From: JACDAE01 sp963744875
GTDB taxonomy: Bacteria > Chloroflexota > Ktedonobacteria > Ktedonobacterales > Ktedonobacteraceae
Assembly (NCBI GenBank): GCA_963744875.1
Contig: CAVUVQ010000006.1
Coordinates: 316,534-380,533, forward strand
Direction of reading: 5' to 3'
Length of the DNA stretch: 64,000 nt
Every line of letters starts with the position of its first letter. The stretch's first letter is position 1. The position numbers were made by a program, and so were the translations under genes. Shown here piece after piece: positions 26,347 to 35,072 of the stretch. The notes beneath the pieces are model-generated. The model searched no databases. It worked only from the letters and a program-made list of their open reading frames with translations, and was not told the origin of the DNA.

Positions 26347-27987
26347 ATGCTACAATATGATGCTCTTAACTGGTATGAGGCAAGCTTACCGCCGCAAGAA
26401 CGCAAGTTGCGCGGTCATTTCTCAACCCCACCCCAACTGGTTGAGCGCATTCTTGATGCCTGTGGCTATACAACTGATAAGCAGCTTGCGCGTATTCGTG
26501 TGCTTGATCCGGCGTGCGGGAGCGGAAATTTCCTGGCTGGTGTTGCATCGCGTCTCCTTGCCTCTACGCAGCGTGCGGGCCTTTCCCATAAAGCACAGAT
26601 CGCGGCTGTACAACGCAACATCTGGGGCTTCGATCCTGATCCCGTTGCCTGCTTCCTCGCCGAGATGCAATTGCGTACGATTTTGACGCAAGAAAGCAAG
26701 ACATGTCACACTGATGGATGTAGGGCATGTAAACACGAGCACACAACTCCTCTGCACATTCACCAGGCCGATGGCTTAGCCTTTCGGTGGGAGCACGCTG
26801 CAAATATTGATCTTTTTCTTGCTAATCCACCCTACCTGGCGACGAAGAATAATGATCTCAGCGGCTATCAATATACACGTCAACGTGGGCAGCCCGATAG
26901 CTATCTCCTCTTCTTAAATCTGGCGTTGCAGGTAGTACGTCCCGGCGGCTGGATTGGTCTGGTGATACCTGATCCGGTTCTGGCGCGTACAAATGCGACC
27001 ATTGAACGTCAACGGTTGCTTGCGGAGACAACGATTCATTCCCTCTGGCACCTCTCTGGCGTCTTTCCCGCTTATGTAGGCGCGGCTGTTCTTATTGCAC
27101 AAAAACGTCCAGCTCCGTCTGTACATCAAGTAGCCTGGTTACGCGGAGCGTGGCCGCGTCAGCAAGGACGTGCGACGAAAAATACAGTGTTGTTTGGGGA
27201 GAGCAATCCTGCCCTTGAATATAAAAAACACCTCATTCCGCAATCTCTCTTGCGTAGTCAGCCAGGAGCCGAATTGCGCTACCTGCTCAGTAGCGTTCAG
27301 GATAGTCTGGTAGGCAAACTCCACGCTTATCTCAGCACGGATCGAGCCAGGCAGGAACATCGTTTTATTCCTCTCGATGAACTGGTAATGGTCCGACGCG
27401 GCGAAGAGTTAAGTAAAAATAGCACATTTCTGGTGCAGAAAAAGCCCATTGATGAGCAGGATTGGTTGCCTATTTTGCGTGGTGGCGTCGATCTACAGCC
27501 ATACACTCATCCAGTCGCAGATTGCTGGATTCCTCGTGAGAAAGTTGTGAAGCCTCTGGAACGCTATCGCATGCCCAAATTACTGGTTGTGAAAAGTACA
27601 GGTCGCCTGCAAGCTACTCTGGATCTGGAAGGCCACGTTGTATTGCAGACGCTCTATCTCCTGTGCCCGCGTACGGACGATAGAAACGACCTCTATTTTT
27701 TGCTTGCGTTACTCAATTCACGTGTGCTGCAACAGTATGTTTCCGTCCTCTATACTGCTTATAAATGGGTACAGCCTCAAATCGAGCAGCATGTATTGAC
27801 GCATTTGCCTATTCCTACTCTTGAAGTTGCTGAGAAGGTGACTATCTGCGAGCGAGCGCAAGCTTTGCTGCTTGCTTGCGATAAGATGAAGCCCGTTGTA
27901 GAATTGGATGAACGCTATAAGGGGTTGTATGAAGAGCAAGAGCGTGCAATCTGTGCTCTCTACGAGAAAATTTTGCTTGCCCGTTAA
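26347..27987 (+). CDS. N6-adenine DNA methyltransferase (TaqI/Eco57I-like), orphan
   Basis: A 546-residue gamma-type N6-adenine methyltransferase. SAM-binding motif I is DPACGSGNF at 54-62, catalytic motif IV is NPPY at 160-163, and motif X-like HFSTPPQLVE lies at 24-33. The C-terminal half, about 330-530, resembles a target-recognition domain of TaqI or type IIG enzymes. No nuclease motif and no neighbouring restriction gene are seen, so it could be a solitary regulatory or protective methyltransferase. A CxxxCxxC-like cluster (CHTDGCRACKH) at 120-130 could bind metal. ATG 26347 is chosen because an earlier in-frame start would overlap rnc by 38 bases. Confidence 0.85.
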   Translation: MLQYDALNWYEASLPPQERKLRGHFSTPPQLVERILDACGYTTDKQLARIRVLDPACGSGNFLAGVASRLLASTQRAGLSHKAQIAAVQRNIWGFDPDPVACFLAEMQLRTILTQESKTCHTDGCRACKHEHTTPLHIHQADGLAFRWEHAANIDLFLANPPYLATKNNDLSGYQYTRQRGQPDSYLLFLNLALQVVRPGGWIGLVIPDPVLARTNATIERQRLLAETTIHSLWHLSGVFPAYVGAAVLIAQKRPAPSVHQVAWLRGAWPRQQGRATKNTVLFGESNPALEYKKHLIPQSLLRSQPGAELRYLLSSVQDSLVGKLHAYLSTDRARQEHRFIPLDELVMVRRGEELSKNSTFLVQKKPIDEQDWLPILRGGVDLQPYTHPVADCWIPREKVVKPLERYRMPKLLVVKSTGRLQATLDLEGHVVLQTLYLLCPRTDDRNDLYFLLALLNSRVLQQYVSVLYTAYKWVQPQIEQHVLTHLPIPTLEVAEKVTICERAQALLLACDKMKPVVELDERYKGLYEEQERAICALYEKILLAR

Positions 27988-28008
27988 GACAAAGGAGTCA
28001 ACTGTATT

Positions 28009-28431
28009 ATGGCTGAAACGCGTCCTATTCGCGTGTTGGTGGCTAAACCGGGACTGGATGGGCACGACCGTGGTGCTAAAATCATCGCGCGTGCTTTACG
28101 TGATGCTGGGATGGAGGTTATCTATACAGGCATTCGTCAGACGCCGGAAATGATCGTTGAGGCTGCTATTCAGGAAGATGTAGATGCTATCTTGCTGAGC
28201 ATCCTTTCCGGTGCGCATATGGCAATTTTTCCAAAGATAATGGATCTCCTGAAGCAGAATCAGGTTGATGACGTACTGGTCGCGGCGGGTGGGATCTTGC
28301 CTGATGAGGATATTCCGGCGATCAAAGCGCTGGGGATCAAGGGCTGTTTTGGGCCTGGCGCACCACTAGGGACGATTATCCAGTTTGTGCGTACCAACGT
28401 GCAGGCCGATCGTCTCGCGGTTGAGGTATAG
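28009..28431 (+). CDS. methylmalonyl-CoA mutase-type B12-binding subunit
   Basis: A 140-residue cobalamin-binding protein equal to the C-terminal domain of acyl-CoA mutases. LDGHDRGAK at 16-24 is the DxHxxG motif, and H19 is the expected lower axial ligand of cobalt. The SGAHM and AGGILPDED stretches form the rest of the B12 cradle. In split mutases this small subunit partners a separate catalytic subunit, which is not in this window. AAAGGAG precedes the ATG by 10 bases. The GTPase MeaB gene follows 7 bases later. Confidence 0.9.
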   Translation: MAETRPIRVLVAKPGLDGHDRGAKIIARALRDAGMEVIYTGIRQTPEMIVEAAIQEDVDAILLSILSGAHMAIFPKIMDLLKQNQVDDVLVAAGGILPDEDIPAIKALGIKGCFGPGAPLGTIIQFVRTNVQADRLAVEV

Positions 28432-28438
28432 GAAGACT

Positions 28439-29389
28439 GTGCAAAATATTGTGGAACGCCTGCTAAGTGGAGATCGTCGTGCGCTTGCGCGTATGGTAAC
28501 CTTAATCGAGAGCGAAGCTCCATCGGCGCATCGTTACCTGGCTGAACTACATCAGCACTCTGGCAACGCTCACATCGTGGGTGTGACGGGTGCTCCCGGT
28601 GCTGGGAAAAGTACGCTTGTAACGCGTATGGTGCGCGAATTGCGTAAGGGCGATGCGAAAGTTGGCGTTGTGGCGATCGATCCCAGCAGCCCTTTTTCTG
28701 GTGGTGCCATCCTTGGTGATCGCATTCGCATGATGGAGCTGGCTGGCGATCCAAACATCTTTATTCGTAGCATGGCCAGTCGTGGCAGCCTGGGTGGCCT
28801 TTCCTCCTCAACGCGTGATGTCGTGCGTGCGATGGATGCTGCGGGCTATGATCCCATTATTATTGAAACGGTGGGTACGGGACAGGCTGAGGTCGAAGTG
28901 ATGCGTACCGCGCAGACCGTCCTCGTCGTTGTCGCTCCTGGCATGGGCGACGATATTCAAGCAATTAAAGCTGGTATTCTGGAGATCGCCGATATTTTTG
29001 TCGTTAGTAAAGCCGATAAACCCTCATCAGACCAGACGGTGGCAGAACTGGCGATGTTGCTGAGCCTCGATTCCAATCGGCGTGAAGCGGCCTGGCGCAT
29101 TCCCATTATCAAAACCTCTTCGCTCAAAGAGCAAGGCATTGAGCAACTGGTCACTGCTATACGGCAGCATCAGCAATACTTGCGCGAGAGCAACACATTC
29201 GCTCAGCGTGCACAACGGCAGGTGCGTAGCGAATTGCAAGCGTTGATTCTGCACGCCGTAGATGGCATATTAAGCGCTGAAGTAGGCGAGGAAGAATGGA
29301 AAACCCTGATCGATGCCATTAACGAACGAAAACTCGATCCCTATACCGTAGCAAGCGATCTCCAGACGCGTATCGGCCTCAAAAAGTGA
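28439..29389 (+). CDS. meaB: MeaB/ArgK-type G-protein chaperone of B12-dependent mutase
   Basis: A 316-residue P-loop GTPase of the G3E family that protects and reloads methylmalonyl-CoA mutase with cobalamin. Walker A is GAPGAGKST at 51-59. Further motifs are the Mg/switch stretch VAIDPSSPFSGG, the ETVGTGQAE loop and the base-specificity motif SKADKP. The start is GTG 28439 with AGGAAG just before it; the frame is open upstream into the previous gene but that part is not conserved. The tight linkage to the B12 subunit supports a mutase maturation unit. Confidence 0.92.
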   Translation: MQNIVERLLSGDRRALARMVTLIESEAPSAHRYLAELHQHSGNAHIVGVTGAPGAGKSTLVTRMVRELRKGDAKVGVVAIDPSSPFSGGAILGDRIRMMELAGDPNIFIRSMASRGSLGGLSSSTRDVVRAMDAAGYDPIIIETVGTGQAEVEVMRTAQTVLVVVAPGMGDDIQAIKAGILEIADIFVVSKADKPSSDQTVAELAMLLSLDSNRREAAWRIPIIKTSSLKEQGIEQLVTAIRQHQQYLRESNTFAQRAQRQVRSELQALILHAVDGILSAEVGEEEWKTLIDAINERKLDPYTVASDLQTRIGLKK

Positions 29390-29531
29390 AACCTCTCATC
29401 TCCTGAGTGCTTATTACATCATTGTACTACTCCCATTTACAGAGTATGCTTGCATTGGATACAATAAAGACGCATATACACCTAAGAATACGATTTTAAA
29501 AAATATGTCTAATGAATAAGGAGTTTAATCA

Positions 29532-29822
29532 ATGCTTGCCTCTCTGTCCATCTTCATTTGCCTGTTTTTAATTACCCTGGGCCTGATAGCAATTTATATT
29601 GGTGTCCGAACCTATATTCATCTCTCCTCCGCCACACTTAGAACCACGGGAGAGCTCGTCAGTGAACGCCATATCATGTTTATGCATGGTTTGACCGAAG
29701 CTGATGCGCCGATCTATTGTCCTTCAAGGCCGCTTATTACGCTTACCAGTATGGTTGTGATTGGTCTGCTGCCGTTGTCTTTTGGCGTGTTGTTGTTTGT
29801 GAGGATGATTGGCCTCTTTTAA
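29532..29822 (+). CDS. small two-span membrane protein, unknown
   Basis: A 96-residue protein with an N-terminal membrane span (about 4-27), a polar middle of some 40 residues and a second span (about 68-92). AAGGAG precedes the ATG by 8 bases, supporting translation. No family was recognised. It stands alone between the mutase module and the RecQ remnant. Confidence 0.55.
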   Translation: MLASLSIFICLFLITLGLIAIYIGVRTYIHLSSATLRTTGELVSERHIMFMHGLTEADAPIYCPSRPLITLTSMVVIGLLPLSFGVLLFVRMIGLF

Positions 29823-29987
29823 GTTAGTAGTTTTGTGGACCATAGAAAAAATGGATACTCACAAATAAGTATTTTTTGTGCCTTGATAGTGAATTGGCTG
29901 TATTTCACTTGAAAAACCTTCCAAAATCAATTAAAATACATATATCGCTCTTATAACGTTTTATTGTGTAAATATTGGGAGGACGGT

Positions 29988-30658
29988 ATGGGGTTTACGT
30001 GGCAGGGGAATCCACCAGAGCAGCTTCTCACAGAACATTTTGCCATTGAGACAGGCTTTCATCCTGGTCAGCGTGAGATTATTGAACTGCTTGTACAGGG
30101 AAAACGCGTGCTCGCCATACAGCGCACAGGGTGGGGAAAATCGTTATGTTATCAAATGGCGAGTCTTTATTTTCCTCATCTGACTATTGTCTTCTCACCA
30201 TTAAAGGCGTTGATGCGTGATCAATGTCAGCGCTGTAACACCAGGTATTCCATTCCAGCGGCAATCATCAGTTCCGATTTTAGTGAAGAAGAGAATAAAG
30301 TAACTCTAGAGCGGACTGTCATGGGACAACTGAAATTGCTTTTTATTGCACCTGAACGCTTAAGTAATGTCCTCTGGCAAAGCTATGGATCACAAATGCG
30401 TATCGGCTTGCTTGTCATTGATGAAGCCCACTGTCCTATGCTGTTCAGAGACAATGCTATATGGGGTATCTGACCACATATTTGGGAGATCAACCAGGGT
30501 ATGTGTGTGGAACGTGCATTTATTGCCAGCCGAAAAACTTTCCAGTAATTATACCAACGCAAAGAATACAGGAAGCAGTGGACCGTTTTCTTGATCAAGA
30601 ATGGCTTCCTTCCATCGAAAAGCGCGGTACTGTAAATATGCATTCTGACTATCAATAA
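29988..30658 (+). pseudogene. RecQ-like helicase remnant with large internal deletion
   Basis: The N-terminal part (ATG 29988 behind GGAGGAC) is RecQ-like: FHPGQREII is motif 0, QRTGWGKSLCYQ motif I, FSPLKALMRDQ motif Ia, and VIDEAHC motif II. Directly after the DEAH box the sequence changes and stops at 30473. In another frame, 30440-30658 encodes a RecQ-like C-terminal piece with the zinc ligands CGTCIYC and a final helical part. Everything from motif III to the zinc region is gone, so the gene is dead, unlike the one-base breaks elsewhere in the window. The downstream genes keep tight spacing (AAGGAG, then dprA-like). Confidence 0.75.
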
Positions 30659-30668
30659 GGAGCAAACA

Positions 30669-31676
30669 ATGCTTGAGGATTTGCAGGAACAGGCTTGCTG
30701 GCTATTATTAGTATTTGAGAGTAGCTTATCTACACGCATAGTGAATGATATTCTGGTGCTATGGTGTAAACAACTTGGTCGCACTCTACAAGATTTCTTT
30801 GCCGCAGATGCCCAGGAATGGAGCGCTACCTGTCATTTAAAGCCCGCTATCATCCAGAAACTGGCGCTGGCAAAGCAAAAACTTGTCGCGCAATCCACCC
30901 TTGTTGAGCAACTTCAACATGAACATATTCATCTAATCACTGTACTGGATGCTGCTTATCCCTCTCTCTTGAAATCTGCTCTTGGTCGTAGTCATATTCC
31001 CCCTGTCCTGTTCTTTATGGGGGATTTAGAACTCCTTGTGCGACAGAGCATTGCTATCATCGGTTCGCGTAATGCCAGCGAGTCTTCCCTGGCTTTTACC
31101 AGAACGGTTGCTCAATATCTTTCTCAACAGGATGCGAATGTCATTAGTGGCAATGCGCGTGGCGTTGATCGAGCAGCTTTTGAGGGCGCAATCGGTATAG
31201 ATAATGGTCACACAACGCTTGTCTTGGCGCATGGTATCCATAAGCTAAGTAAAACGCAGATGCGTGATCTACAGCCGCTTATTGAAGCCGGGAATGTCTT
31301 ACTCTTGAGCCAGTTTCATCCCGATGCACAGTGGGTTGTCAGTCGTGCTATGGAACGCAACAATGTTGTGACTGGCCTGGCGCAGGTCGTTATTGTAGCT
31401 GAGTCTGATAGCAAAGGTGGAACCTGGGAAGGAGCTAATGGTGCGTTAAAGCAAGGGCGACGTGTGTATGCACGTCACAGTGATGACGCAAAATTGCTAC
31501 CTGGCAATAAATTGCTATTGGAAAAAGGAGCATATCCTCTATCCTGGCCTACTGAGACTATTGCTGATATGCTTGCTCCCGTCCTGCATGAGAGTAGCCA
31601 GGTACGTGAGAAACAACATGCCGCGCTCCCAACGCCAGATCAGCTTTCTTTATTAGCCGTTTCTAAGCAGGAATAA
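30669..31676 (+). CDS. DprA/Smf-like DNA-processing protein
   Basis: A 335-residue protein with the DprA Rossmann core: IAIIGSRNAS near 116-125, SGNARGVDRAAFEGAI near 158-173, and GTWEGANGALKQGRRV near 255-270. DprA binds single-stranded DNA and loads RecA during transformation. The N-terminal 100 residues and the replacement of the usual GxARGID spacing suggest a divergent paralogue rather than the housekeeping copy; such paralogues also occur near helicases in defence or repair clusters. AAGGAG precedes the ATG. The XPB-like helicase gene begins two bases after its stop. Confidence 0.8.
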   Translation: MLEDLQEQACWLLLVFESSLSTRIVNDILVLWCKQLGRTLQDFFAADAQEWSATCHLKPAIIQKLALAKQKLVAQSTLVEQLQHEHIHLITVLDAAYPSLLKSALGRSHIPPVLFFMGDLELLVRQSIAIIGSRNASESSLAFTRTVAQYLSQQDANVISGNARGVDRAAFEGAIGIDNGHTTLVLAHGIHKLSKTQMRDLQPLIEAGNVLLLSQFHPDAQWVVSRAMERNNVVTGLAQVVIVAESDSKGGTWEGANGALKQGRRVYARHSDDAKLLPGNKLLLEKGAYPLSWPTETIADMLAPVLHESSQVREKQHAALPTPDQLSLLAVSKQE

Positions 31677-31678
31677 AT

Positions 31679-33091
31679 ATGTCTATCACAACCCTTGACC
31701 TGCGCGGTCGCGATCTCATCATTATACCAACTGAACAGGAAGTGCACCTGCCATTGCCCGAACTTCTGACCACTCTGTTCGGCACATATCTTCCTGCCAC
31801 TATCCTCACCAGCTTTGTACAGGATAAACGGCATCATTTCTTGCGTACATTGCCCATGCACTTTAGCCACATCAAACAGGCGCTACAGCGGCAGCAGACT
31901 CCTTTCACCATCGCCTTTGAGGAACGGCCAGCTTTAGAGCATCCAACACAACTGGCAATGGAGCCACGTCCCTACCAGGAAGAGGCGCTTACAAACTGGC
32001 TGGCCGCTGGTAGTACCGGCGTGGTCGTACTGCCTACGGGCGCTGGAAAAACCTTTGTCGCAGCTATGGCTATTCACGAAACGGGCTTGAAGACGCTGGC
32101 GGTGGTGCCGACGATCGATCTGCTGCAACAGTGGCGTGGCGCACTTGCCGCGGCTCTTGCGCTCCCCGTGGATGAGATTGGTATCTTCGGCGGGGGTGAA
32201 AAAGATTTACAGCCAATCACGATCATTACTTATGACTCGGCGGCCCTCTATCCACGCGAACTACGCCACTTCGGCCTGCTGATCTTTGATGAGTGTCATC
32301 ATTTGCCTGCACCAACCTATCGCCTGATCGCCGAAAGCGCCTTTACACCATTGCGCCTGGGCCTGAGCGCGACACCCGAACGCAGCGATATGGCTCACAT
32401 GGATCTCGACGAACTGATCGGCCCCGAAGTCTATCGGCGCTCTCCATCTGAATTAACGGCGGGTCGTTTCCTGGCTCAATACGAGGAAAAACGCATCGAT
32501 GTTGCCCTTTCCAATGAAGATGAGGCGCGTTATAATGAGCAACGTCGCATCTTCCGCTCGTTCCTCCAGCGCCGTCATATCATATTGCGTAGCCCAGAGG
32601 ATTTCCAGCAAAAGCTTATCTATATGAGCGCACGTGATCCAGAGGCTCGTGCCGCGATGCTGGCATGGCGCGAGGCGCGTAATATTTCCATGAACGCGCC
32701 TGCCAAATATACTGAGATTGAAACGCTACTGCGCCTCCATGCCACCGATCAGGTAATTCTCTTCTCGGAGTACAATGCGGTAGTTGAGGAGATCAGCCGT
32801 CGCTTCTGCATACCGAACATCACCTATAAAACGCCTGCCGAGGAGCGCCGCACCATCCTGGATCGCTTTCGTTCCGGTCAATATACCAAGCTGGCTACCG
32901 GACGCGTTCTCAATGAAGGCGTCGATGTGCCGGATTGCCGCGTTGCGATTATCGTAAGCGGCAATAGCACGAAACGTGAATATATTCAACGTCTGGGCCG
33001 TATCCTGCGTCCCAAAGAAGGACAGGCCCAGCTCTACGAATTGATTACAAGTGGGACAACTGAAGAGGAGATCTCCAGACGCAGGCGCTAA
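31679..33091 (+). CDS. XPB/Rad25-like DNA helicase
   Basis: A 470-residue superfamily II helicase. An N-terminal damage-recognition-like domain (1-90) is followed by motif I PTGAGKT at 119-125, motif II DECHH, motif III LSATPER, a helical thumb-like insertion (about 270-330), and motifs V/VI in NEGVDVPDC and QRLGRILRP. Its length and order match archaeal and bacterial XPB rather than UvrB or RecG. In archaea and several bacteria XPB works with the nuclease Bax1 (DUF790) to cut bubble DNA during repair; a DUF790 gene lies at 48855-50898 in this window. It forms a tight operon with the DprA-like gene. Confidence 0.87.
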   Translation: MSITTLDLRGRDLIIIPTEQEVHLPLPELLTTLFGTYLPATILTSFVQDKRHHFLRTLPMHFSHIKQALQRQQTPFTIAFEERPALEHPTQLAMEPRPYQEEALTNWLAAGSTGVVVLPTGAGKTFVAAMAIHETGLKTLAVVPTIDLLQQWRGALAAALALPVDEIGIFGGGEKDLQPITIITYDSAALYPRELRHFGLLIFDECHHLPAPTYRLIAESAFTPLRLGLSATPERSDMAHMDLDELIGPEVYRRSPSELTAGRFLAQYEEKRIDVALSNEDEARYNEQRRIFRSFLQRRHIILRSPEDFQQKLIYMSARDPEARAAMLAWREARNISMNAPAKYTEIETLLRLHATDQVILFSEYNAVVEEISRRFCIPNITYKTPAEERRTILDRFRSGQYTKLATGRVLNEGVDVPDCRVAIIVSGNSTKREYIQRLGRILRPKEGQAQLYELITSGTTEEEISRRRR

Positions 33092-33106
33092 AAACTTGCG
33101 CCTTGT

Positions 33107-33955
33107 TTACGCGGCCAGCGTGGGTGTGGCGACGAACCATTTGCCACCAGCCCCTTGCCCTGTGACCTCGCCAGCAGACGCATCCTTAACAAATGTGTAC
33201 AGCAGATGCCCATTGTATTCCACCTGATTGCCATTTGCATTGTTGAATGTAGTCAATGTTCCGCTAAGAGGTGCATCAACGAGAGGTGTTCCTGAACCTT
33301 TAGCGAGCAGTGGAGGCCATGCCTGAGCACACTCACCAGAACAGGCCAGCTTTTTAGGGGCATCAGGCGTGTAGTAGTACAACGTTGAACCCTGTGCATC
33401 CGTGAGAATCGTCTCCGTTTTGCCAGCCACGTTTGCTTTGGCCGTTCTGATCACATAGGAAGATAGGTCGGGCGTGGCGACATACCATACTTTTCCTACG
33501 CCCTGCCCTGTAACCTGACCGGGGGCGCTATCTTTGATGAATGTGTATAGCAAATATCCGCTATACTCCACCTGATTACCATTTGTATCCTTGAGTACGC
33601 TGAGCGTGCCCGGAAGAGAAGTCGTACTGGTAGGTGTGCTTGCGTCAGTGGAGAGCACGGGCGGCCATGCTTTAGCGCACTCGCCAGTGCAGGCTAGCTT
33701 CGTTGGAGAGTCAGGCGTGAAGTAGTACAGCGTCATGCCGTGCGCATCGGTGAGAATTGTCTCCGTTTTACCCTCTACCGTCGCCTGCGCTGTTTGAATA
33801 GTCGCAGGAACAGGGGTAGCTGTAGGAGCCGCTGGAGCCGCCGTGGGTGTACTCTGAGTTGACCCAGTACTGGATGTACCACCACATGCACTAACGATAA
33901 GCATAAGAATCATTCCCGTGACTACAAAGAAAGTCCTTTTAAATGATGTTGACAT
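33107..33955 (-). CDS. lipoprotein with two COG4315-type repeats
   Basis: A 282-residue lipoprotein. The lipobox is LIVSAC near residues 18-23, followed by a Thr/Ala/Pro-rich spacer. Two copies of a roughly 100-residue domain follow, each with LTDAxGxTLYYxTPD, KLACxGECAxAWPP and VEYxGxLLYTF, the secreted-lipoprotein Yx(FWY)xxD family. The paired Cys in CxGEC could form a disulfide. The family's biochemical role is not established. AGGAGG lies 7 bases before ATG 33955. It converges with the XPB gene, with 15 bases between stops. Confidence 0.82.
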   Translation of the reverse strand: MSTSFKRTFFVVTGMILMLIVSACGGTSSTGSTQSTPTAAPAAPTATPVPATIQTAQATVEGKTETILTDAHGMTLYYFTPDSPTKLACTGECAKAWPPVLSTDASTPTSTTSLPGTLSVLKDTNGNQVEYSGYLLYTFIKDSAPGQVTGQGVGKVWYVATPDLSSYVIRTAKANVAGKTETILTDAQGSTLYYYTPDAPKKLACSGECAQAWPPLLAKGSGTPLVDAPLSGTLTTFNNANGNQVEYNGHLLYTFVKDASAGEVTGQGAGGKWFVATPTLAA

Positions 33956-34018
33956 AGGTATCCTCCTGAAGTATGAATAGTTGCAGTTTTCCTCCACCTT
34001 GATCCTGGCTTGAAGGTG

Positions 34019-34173
34019 TTACTTTTGATGATAGAAGATCTACCTCAATGGAAGTTCAATAGCAGGTAACAATTCGATAAATGAAACTGATATCCTGGTG
34101 TGATTTTTATTTACCTGATTGTTATTAATTATTGAACTGGCGTTGAGGTAGACCTGCTATCATCAAAAGTAAT
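34019..34173. repeat. 155-bp inverted-repeat element
   Basis: The arms 34019-34061 and 34130-34172 are 43-base inverted copies with a few mismatches; the ends read TTACTTTTGATGATAG. The centre is 68 bases of AT-rich sequence with no reading frame. It lies between the divergent lipoprotein and response-regulator genes. It could be a MITE or a transcribed hairpin. Confidence 0.65.
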
Positions 34174-34188
34174 ATTCGGCAAAGACTT

Positions 34189-34238
34189 CATCTATCACAC
34201 TGAGGTGTCACCTGGCGTGTGCCGCTATGTGATAGATG
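34189..34238. repeat. hairpin next to the inverted-repeat element
   Basis: CATCTATCACA at 34189-34199 pairs with TGTGATAGATG at 34228-34238. The loop contains GTGTCACCTGGCG, also found at the end of the MITE-like element at 12110. It sits about 160 bases before the response-regulator start. Confidence 0.55.
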
Positions 34239-34399
34239 GGCTAGTGTAAGTACAATATAAGAGAAGCAGAGAGATGGGGTGTGATACAATTCCTAAAGAT
34301 AAATCTCTTCAGCTCTTATGGTATGCAAGTTCGTTTGCTAATGAGTTGGTACTTTTGTCGGATGATTTTAAGGGAAAATCTTAATAACGGAGGAACAAC

Positions 34400-35068
34400 G
34401 TGGCAACTCGCATTCTATTAGTAGACGATGATTTGCAGATTTTGCCCTTACTACAGCGTGGCCTGGCCTTCGAGGGCTTCGAGGTGTACACGGCTACAGA
34501 TGGTGAGTCTGGTCTGGCGGCTGCAAAACAATATCAGCCCCATCTCGTGCTGTTGGATATTGCTATGCCCGGACCTAACGGGTTTGAAGTATGCCGCCGC
34601 TTGCGTTTGCAAGAGGACATTGCGATTATCATGCTTACAGCTCGCGATGAGGTCATGGACAAGGTGAATGCACTCAACCTGGGAGCCGATGATTACGTCC
34701 CCAAACCATTTGCCTTTGACGAACTGCTGGCTCGTATCCGTGCAGTGCTCCGACGCCACAAAGTAGGCGGAGAGCCCCTGGTCTACGCTGATCTGGAACT
34801 TAACCAGGCAACCAGAGAAGTACGAAGAGGGTCGCAGTCGATAGAACTTACAACGCAGGAATATAACCTTCTATTGTTCTTTATGCGCCATCCCAGGCAG
34901 GTATTAGGTCGAGAGCAGATTCTGGAACATGTCTGGGGATACAATGCGGAAGTCGATACTCATGTGTTAGAAGTTTACATCAATCATCTGCGTCAGAAAC
35001 TTGAAGCGCAGGGCGGAACGCGCTTACTTCAGACGATCCGGGGCTATGGCTATGCTTTAAGGGAGTAA
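34400..35068 (+). CDS. OmpR/PhoB-family response regulator
   Basis: A 222-residue regulator. The receiver has the acidic cluster VDDD at 8-11, phospho-acceptor D53 in VLLDIAMPG, the switch Thr in IMLTAR and K in YVPKPFAF. A winged-helix DNA-binding domain fills the C-terminal 95 residues (ELTTQEYNLLLFFMRHP, TIRGYGYAL). The start is GTG 34400 with GGAGGA 6 bases upstream. The cognate kinase follows after 4 bases. Confidence 0.92.
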   Translation: MATRILLVDDDLQILPLLQRGLAFEGFEVYTATDGESGLAAAKQYQPHLVLLDIAMPGPNGFEVCRRLRLQEDIAIIMLTARDEVMDKVNALNLGADDYVPKPFAFDELLARIRAVLRRHKVGGEPLVYADLELNQATREVRRGSQSIELTTQEYNLLLFFMRHPRQVLGREQILEHVWGYNAEVDTHVLEVYINHLRQKLEAQGGTRLLQTIRGYGYALRE

Positions 35069-35072
35069 GCTT

